From positions 1 through 10,658 of the forward strand of contig JACNJI010000343.1 of NCBI GenBank assembly GCA_014382645.1: a stretch of DNA of 10,658 nucleotides, in the 5' to 3' direction. The stretch is from Verrucomicrobiota bacterium. Its GTDB lineage: Bacteria > Verrucomicrobiota > Verrucomicrobiia > Opitutales > Seribacteraceae. Below the pieces are notes generated by a model. That model saw nothing but the letters and a program-made list of their open reading frames with translations, searched no databases and had not been told where the DNA came from. This document shows positions 7,968 through 10,658 of the stretch, piece after piece. A program made the translations under genes and the position numbers. Numbering within the stretch: the first letter of the stretch is position 1; every line of letters begins with the position of its first letter.

Positions 7968-9845
7968 ATGATGGCGCGGCGACTGTATCCCCTGTTGTTC
8001 CTATTGCTTGCCTTGCCCAAAGGGGCGGAAACAAAAGAGAATAGCAATCGTTTCGAGTTCACCCGCATGCTGGCTCATTGGGCGAATTACGCGGAACCCG
8101 GCTACCTTGCCTTCATCGACGAGACGAAACCCGATCTCGTCCAGCTGGGTTTCTACGGGGCGCATTTCTGGGGCCTCGCCCACACTCCGCAATACAAAGG
8201 CTATCCCGCTCATTTCCCCGTGAGAGGTTTGGATGAGTGCGGAAAGTGGTTTGAGCGACGAAACGCGGAATTGGCAAAACGCAAGGTACTCGTAATCGGA
8301 CACCTGAACGTCGAGTTTCTGGTAGGCGATCCCGATAGTCCGGAAGGTCCTCGAGGTTTCTTCAAGTTCTATCGCGATCTGTGGAACGAAAAGGAACTGG
8401 GGCCTAAACCCGTGAAGGATCCGCTGGACTTCCTCGAAAGGGACAAGGACGGCAAACCATTGGAGAAGAACAGTTACCGCATAGGCGGCATGAAGGAATA
8501 CTTTGCATGCCTCCGCAATCCAGACTGGCAAATCGTGCTGAAGGCATGGGTGAAGCGAGGCATCGAGCGTGGCGTGGACGGCTTCGTGGCCAACTACTTC
8601 TACCGCCACGACTGCCACTGCAAACACTGCGCGTATGGATTCAAACAATACCTCGCAAAACGCTTCACTAAACAGGAACTGAAAGAACGGCTGGGCATCG
8701 CGGACCCGGACGCCCATCGCTTCGACGAACTCGTGTGCTGGCACCACCCGCAGGAAACCACCCAACTCCGCCTCGAGATGCTTCGGTGGTCGCAAATATC
8801 AAACAAGGAGGTATTCGACGAGGTCTTCATTCGGCATGGCCGGCAGCTCAAGCCGGACTTGCTCGTCGCCCAGTGGAACCACTTGGGCAACTTCAGCCAG
8901 ATCAGTGGAGACGAACGTTGCCTCCTCCCCGCCGATCTTTGGGGAAAGGGTGAGGACTACGTTTGGTACAGCACGGGGAACGCAGCCACTTACACCGACC
9001 TTCCCAACCGCATTCTGGGCGACGCCACCCTGCAAGCTCGGTATATTCGAGGAGCGTTTGGGGACAAGCCTTTCACCATTGGCAAATATGAAGGCGTGCG
9101 CACACGCGTCGCCATCGCCGAGTTGGCAGCCAACGGCGGATCTCCCATGGGTTTCTACGCGCGATTCGGCGATCCCGCGGCTCGCGCCGTGTTCGCCCGC
9201 TACTATCAATTCCTCGAACGACACGACAACCTCTTCCGTGGCAACTCCCCGCACGCCGAGGCGCTTCTTCTCTTTCCCAGAAAAGCAATTTGGCAAGGAA
9301 ACCTCGAACCGTTGGAGGCCTTCCGCAAACTTGGCAGGAACCTGCTCGACCAGCATATCCTCTTCGACGTCTTGCCCGACGACTTGGCGACGCCCGAGAT
9401 GCTGACCAAGTACCAAGCAACGATCGATCCAACCAAGGAAGCCTTGCCTTCACGGAAACCGGCCAGTTCTGCCAAGGACTCCTTGCCGTCACGGAAACGA
9501 CTCAGCCGCTTTGACGCGCCTGCCACGCTGCGGGTATGCGCCAACCGCCCCGCCAAGGGAAATGAAATCGATCTGCACTTCGTCAACTACAACCGGGATG
9601 AGCTCCCCAAGAGAGCCAACGGCAAACCAAATCATGGTCGTGGCCCCGCCGATGAAAGACCCAAGGCCGTGTTGGGAACCAAGGTGTCCTTTGTTCTTCC
9701 GCCGGGACTAAAGGTAAGTGTGGTGGAAGTGATCTCCCCGGACTATGAGAAGGCGTTCCGCCCTGACTTTCGATTTGCCGATGGCAGAATCTCATTCACC
9801 ATGCCTGAATTCCTCGTCTACGCAGTTGCCAGACTGAAGCCTTAG
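7968..9845 (+). CDS. GH42-like / hypothetical glycoside hydrolase, exported, with in-frame repeat and likely missing segment
   Basis: This is a 625-residue protein with a short signal peptide (MMARRLYPLLFLLLALPKG). Residues 30-430 look like the TIM barrel of GH42-like and GHL proteins: VDGFVANYFYRHD, then CHCKHC (216-221) followed by FKQYLAKRFT, GEDYVWYSTG, and ELAANGGSPMGFYARF. The Cys/His cluster may bind metal. Residues 435-486 begin a GATase-like (GH42 domain B/trimerisation) domain, reaching the strand LTKYQATI. The text then changes to KEALPSRKPASSA / KDSLPSRKRLSRF (490-515), encoded by a 39-bp repeat. It resumes with a C-terminal beta-sandwich (ATLRVCANRP, HFVNYNRDE, ISFTMPEFLVYAVARL). 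The rest of the GATase-like fold appears absent, so quaternary structure or activity may be altered. The specific sugar substrate is unknown. ATG 7968 and 7971 are both possible starts. It is the last gene of the operon. Confidence 0.75.
   Translation: MMARRLYPLLFLLLALPKGAETKENSNRFEFTRMLAHWANYAEPGYLAFIDETKPDLVQLGFYGAHFWGLAHTPQYKGYPAHFPVRGLDECGKWFERRNAELAKRKVLVIGHLNVEFLVGDPDSPEGPRGFFKFYRDLWNEKELGPKPVKDPLDFLERDKDGKPLEKNSYRIGGMKEYFACLRNPDWQIVLKAWVKRGIERGVDGFVANYFYRHDCHCKHCAYGFKQYLAKRFTKQELKERLGIADPDAHRFDELVCWHHPQETTQLRLEMLRWSQISNKEVFDEVFIRHGRQLKPDLLVAQWNHLGNFSQISGDERCLLPADLWGKGEDYVWYSTGNAATYTDLPNRILGDATLQARYIRGAFGDKPFTIGKYEGVRTRVAIAELAANGGSPMGFYARFGDPAARAVFARYYQFLERHDNLFRGNSPHAEALLLFPRKAIWQGNLEPLEAFRKLGRNLLDQHILFDVLPDDLATPEMLTKYQATIDPTKEALPSRKPASSAKDSLPSRKRLSRFDAPATLRVCANRPAKGNEIDLHFVNYNRDELPKRANGKPNHGRGPADERPKAVLGTKVSFVLPPGLKVSVVEVISPDYEKAFRPDFRFADGRISFTMPEFLVYAVARLKP
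9433..9498 (+). repeat. Palindromic 39-bp direct repeat, in frame in the GH42-like gene
   Basis: Copy A starts at 9433 and copy B at 9472, a period of 39 bp. Their first 27 bases agree at 24 positions (CCAAGGAnnCCTTGCC, a variable base, then TCACGGAAAC). Each copy contains the small palindrome CAAGG-nnn-CCTTG, at 9434-9446 and 9473-9485. Because 39 is a multiple of three, the frame is kept and each unit adds 13 residues around LPSRK. The organisation recalls protein-coding palindromic elements such as those of Rickettsia, but relatedness is not implied. Confidence 0.75.
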
Positions 9846-9907
9846 TCCATTCCGATAAACAGCGATCTCATGAGAATCACGATCTAAATAATCCCGCAGC
9901 GGCAGGC

Positions 9908-9923
9908 AATGATGTTCATCATT
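9908..9923 (+). terminator. AT-rich hairpin downstream of the operon (weak)
   Basis: AATGATG and CATCATT form a perfect inverted repeat around TT; with the innermost pair open this is a 6-bp stem and 4-nt loop. It lies 62 nt after the stop of the last operon gene. The stem is AT-rich and no T-run follows, so it is at best a weak or factor-dependent end signal. Confidence 0.2.
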
Positions 9924-9946
9924 CGACATGCGACAACACGTCGTTA

Positions 9947-9972
9947 TCATTTGAGTAATGCCGACCAAATGA
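9947..9972. promoter_or_regulatory. Candidate enhancer-binding-protein site
   Basis: TCATTTG (9947-9953) and CAAATGA (9966-9972) form a perfect 7-bp inverted repeat with a 12-nt spacer. It lies about 90-115 bp upstream of the sigma-54 element, the usual distance for dimeric sites of sigma-54 activators. A second overlapping pair, TGAGT and ACTCA, is present. The functional claim is inference from position and symmetry only. Confidence 0.3.
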
Positions 9973-10063
9973 CTCAGTGAATGCCCCGCCCATTGAAGAA
10001 CAGCTTCCTTACCTATGCTAAAAACCGTGGTGGAAACGAACGAAATGCAGTACAGTTTGAAAT

Positions 10064-10079
10064 TGGCACATTTTTTGCA
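10064..10079 (+). promoter_or_regulatory. Sigma-54 (RpoN) -24/-12 promoter
   Basis: TGGCACATTTTTTGCA matches the RpoN consensus TGGCAC-N5-TTGCW completely. The invariant GG (10065-10066) and GC (10077-10078) are separated by the required 10 bases. Transcription would start near 10090 and run into the phosphatase-like gene after a leader of about 220 nt. Such promoters need an AAA+ activator bound upstream, so expression is probably conditional. A candidate activator site is at 9947-9972. Confidence 0.72.
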
Positions 10080-10309
10080 TGTTTAACGACGCGGACAAAG
10101 CCCTACATCTAAAACAAAAGTTACGAAAACATTACGCATTCGTCTTGAATTTCAGGTATTCGTCTATTAGACTGTTACATTCAATCAATTATTTAGGTGA
10201 GCAGGAAAATAGAAATTTCCATCTTGGCGGACAAACAATTTTTACAACTCCGATTTGAGGCGGTTGCCTAGTTGGATTAAAGACAAACTTCAAAACAACA
10301 TTAACTGTA

Positions 10310-10658
10310 ATGACTTCTAAATCGGGACTACCCAACAGCAGTAACCCTCGCAAAGCCAATCCCGACAAGGGAAATGCTTCTCGTTACCTAGCCCACGACC
10401 TGTCGACTATTCTGTTTCTCAGCAAGCGCGGGATTTCGAGATCACCGCTTGCTCGTGAGGCCCTTCGAAAAGTTCTAGCAAGCTCGAGCCACTTCGGTCG
10501 CTTTAGAATAGCATGCCGAGGCGTATCCGAAGCTTATGATCAATGTCCGCTTGACCTCAGGATGAAAGAGGCGATCTCGCACATCAAGGAATACACTTTC
10601 GATGGTTTGTCTCGCTTCGCCCTGAAACCGGATTTGGCAAAAGCTGACTTGATCCTAA
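10310..10658 (+). CDS. Low-molecular-weight protein tyrosine phosphatase-like protein, catalytic Cys replaced by Ser (5' part, runs off right edge)
   Basis: The ATG at 10310 opens 116 codons with no stop before the window ends; the frame upstream closes at TGA 10256-10258. After a polar extension of about 30 residues the sequence TILFLSKRGISRSPLA (33-48) aligns with the LMW-PTP P-loop (VLFVCxGNxCRSPxA). GVSEAYDQCPLDLRM and LAKADLIL (109-116) match the following family segments, which in active enzymes lead to ADLILxM. The P-loop Arg44 and Ser45 are kept, but the nucleophile position is Ser38 (codon AGC, 10421-10423), and the second P-loop Cys is also Ser. Active LMW-PTPs dephosphorylate tyrosine, often on polysaccharide-export kinases. 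This one may bind phospho-ligands without hydrolysing them. The C-terminal Asp that acts as general acid lies outside the window. No ribosome-binding site is visible; the sigma-54 promoter lies upstream. Confidence 0.75.
   Translation, partial: MTSKSGLPNSSNPRKANPDKGNASRYLAHDLSTILFLSKRGISRSPLAREALRKVLASSSHFGRFRIACRGVSEAYDQCPLDLRMKEAISHIKEYTFDGLSRFALKPDLAKADLIL

Larger units (their letters stand above)
9846..10309. other. 464-bp intergenic region with regulatory signals
   Basis: I find no convincing gene here. It holds small inverted repeats near the operon end (TCTCATGAGA at 9866-9875; AATGATG/CATCATT at 9908-9923), none followed by a T-tract. It also holds an inverted repeat upstream of the sigma-54 promoter (9947-9972), the promoter itself (10064-10079), and a probable leader of about 220 nt. 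The leader contains the palindrome GTCTA-T-TAGAC (10162-10172) and a direct repeat ATTCGTCT (10138-10145, 10158-10165). Base composition is visibly more AT-rich than the flanking genes. Confidence 0.6.

Noticed and set aside
8001..8795. Minus-strand open frame (264 codons)
   Set aside because: It is a shadow of the GH42-like gene with no recognisable protein features.
9433..9498. CRISPR-like direct repeats
   Set aside because: There are only two units with no real spacers and the repeat is in frame inside a gene.
9912..9980. 22-codon frame starting MFIIRHATT
   Set aside because: The RHA string resembles a histidine-phosphatase start by chance; the frame is too short and has no other support.
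9981..10112. 43-codon frame starting MPRPLKNSF
   Set aside because: It runs through the sigma-54 element, has no ribosome-binding site and no recognisable domain; treated as chance.
1..10658. tRNA, rRNA, insertion sequences, attachment sites
   Set aside because: I saw no cloverleaf-like sequence, ribosomal RNA signature, transposase frame or terminal inverted repeats with target duplications.

Overview
The window looks like a chromosomal segment from a member of the PVC group, most likely Verrucomicrobiota (Planctomycetota or Lentisphaerota are possible). The reasons are the large BspA-type leucine-rich-repeat lipoprotein, a row of exported enzymes of families abundant in that group (ceramidase-N-terminal-like, SMP-30/gluconolactonase, Tat-exported alpha/beta hydrolase, GH42-like hydrolase), moderate GC content, and start codons with almost no Shine-Dalgarno sequence. 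This assignment is inference from gene content, since no marker gene is present.

Layout: (1) bases 1-192 are a short left flank with a possible minus-strand gene start at 84 and a promoter-like element. (2) 193-3363 encodes a 1056-residue lipoprotein made almost entirely of about 30 LRR_5 repeats, including two back-to-back super-repeats of exactly 600 bp. (3) 3516-9845 is a tight five-gene plus-strand cluster: beta-propeller protein, Tat-exported alpha/beta hydrolase, ceramidase-N-terminal-family protein, SMP-30/gluconolactonase-like protein and a GH42-like hydrolase. Gaps between genes are 68, 38, 18 and 14 bp, so it is probably one operon. (4) 9846-10309 is a 464-bp non-coding stretch with a strong sigma-54 (-24/-12) promoter at 10064-10079 and several inverted repeats. 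(5) 10310 to the right edge is the 5' part of a low-molecular-weight protein tyrosine phosphatase-like gene whose catalytic cysteine position is serine.

How the genes may work together: all five operon products carry an export signal, so the cluster looks like an envelope or periplasmic set for processing an external substrate. The glycosidase-like, ester/lactone-hydrolase, amidase-like and lactonase-like folds would fit stepwise breakdown of a decorated carbohydrate or glycolipid. The substrate cannot be read from the sequence. The LRR lipoprotein upstream may act in surface adhesion or binding. The phosphatase-like gene belongs to a separately regulated unit.

Most notable: the Cys-to-Ser phosphatase-like protein behind a sigma-54 promoter, a palindromic 39-bp repeat inserted in frame into the GH42-like gene where part of a domain seems to be missing, the exact 200-residue super-repeats, the Asn at the ceramidase nucleophile position, and a shared promoter-like motif about 75 nt upstream of both the LRR gene and the operon.
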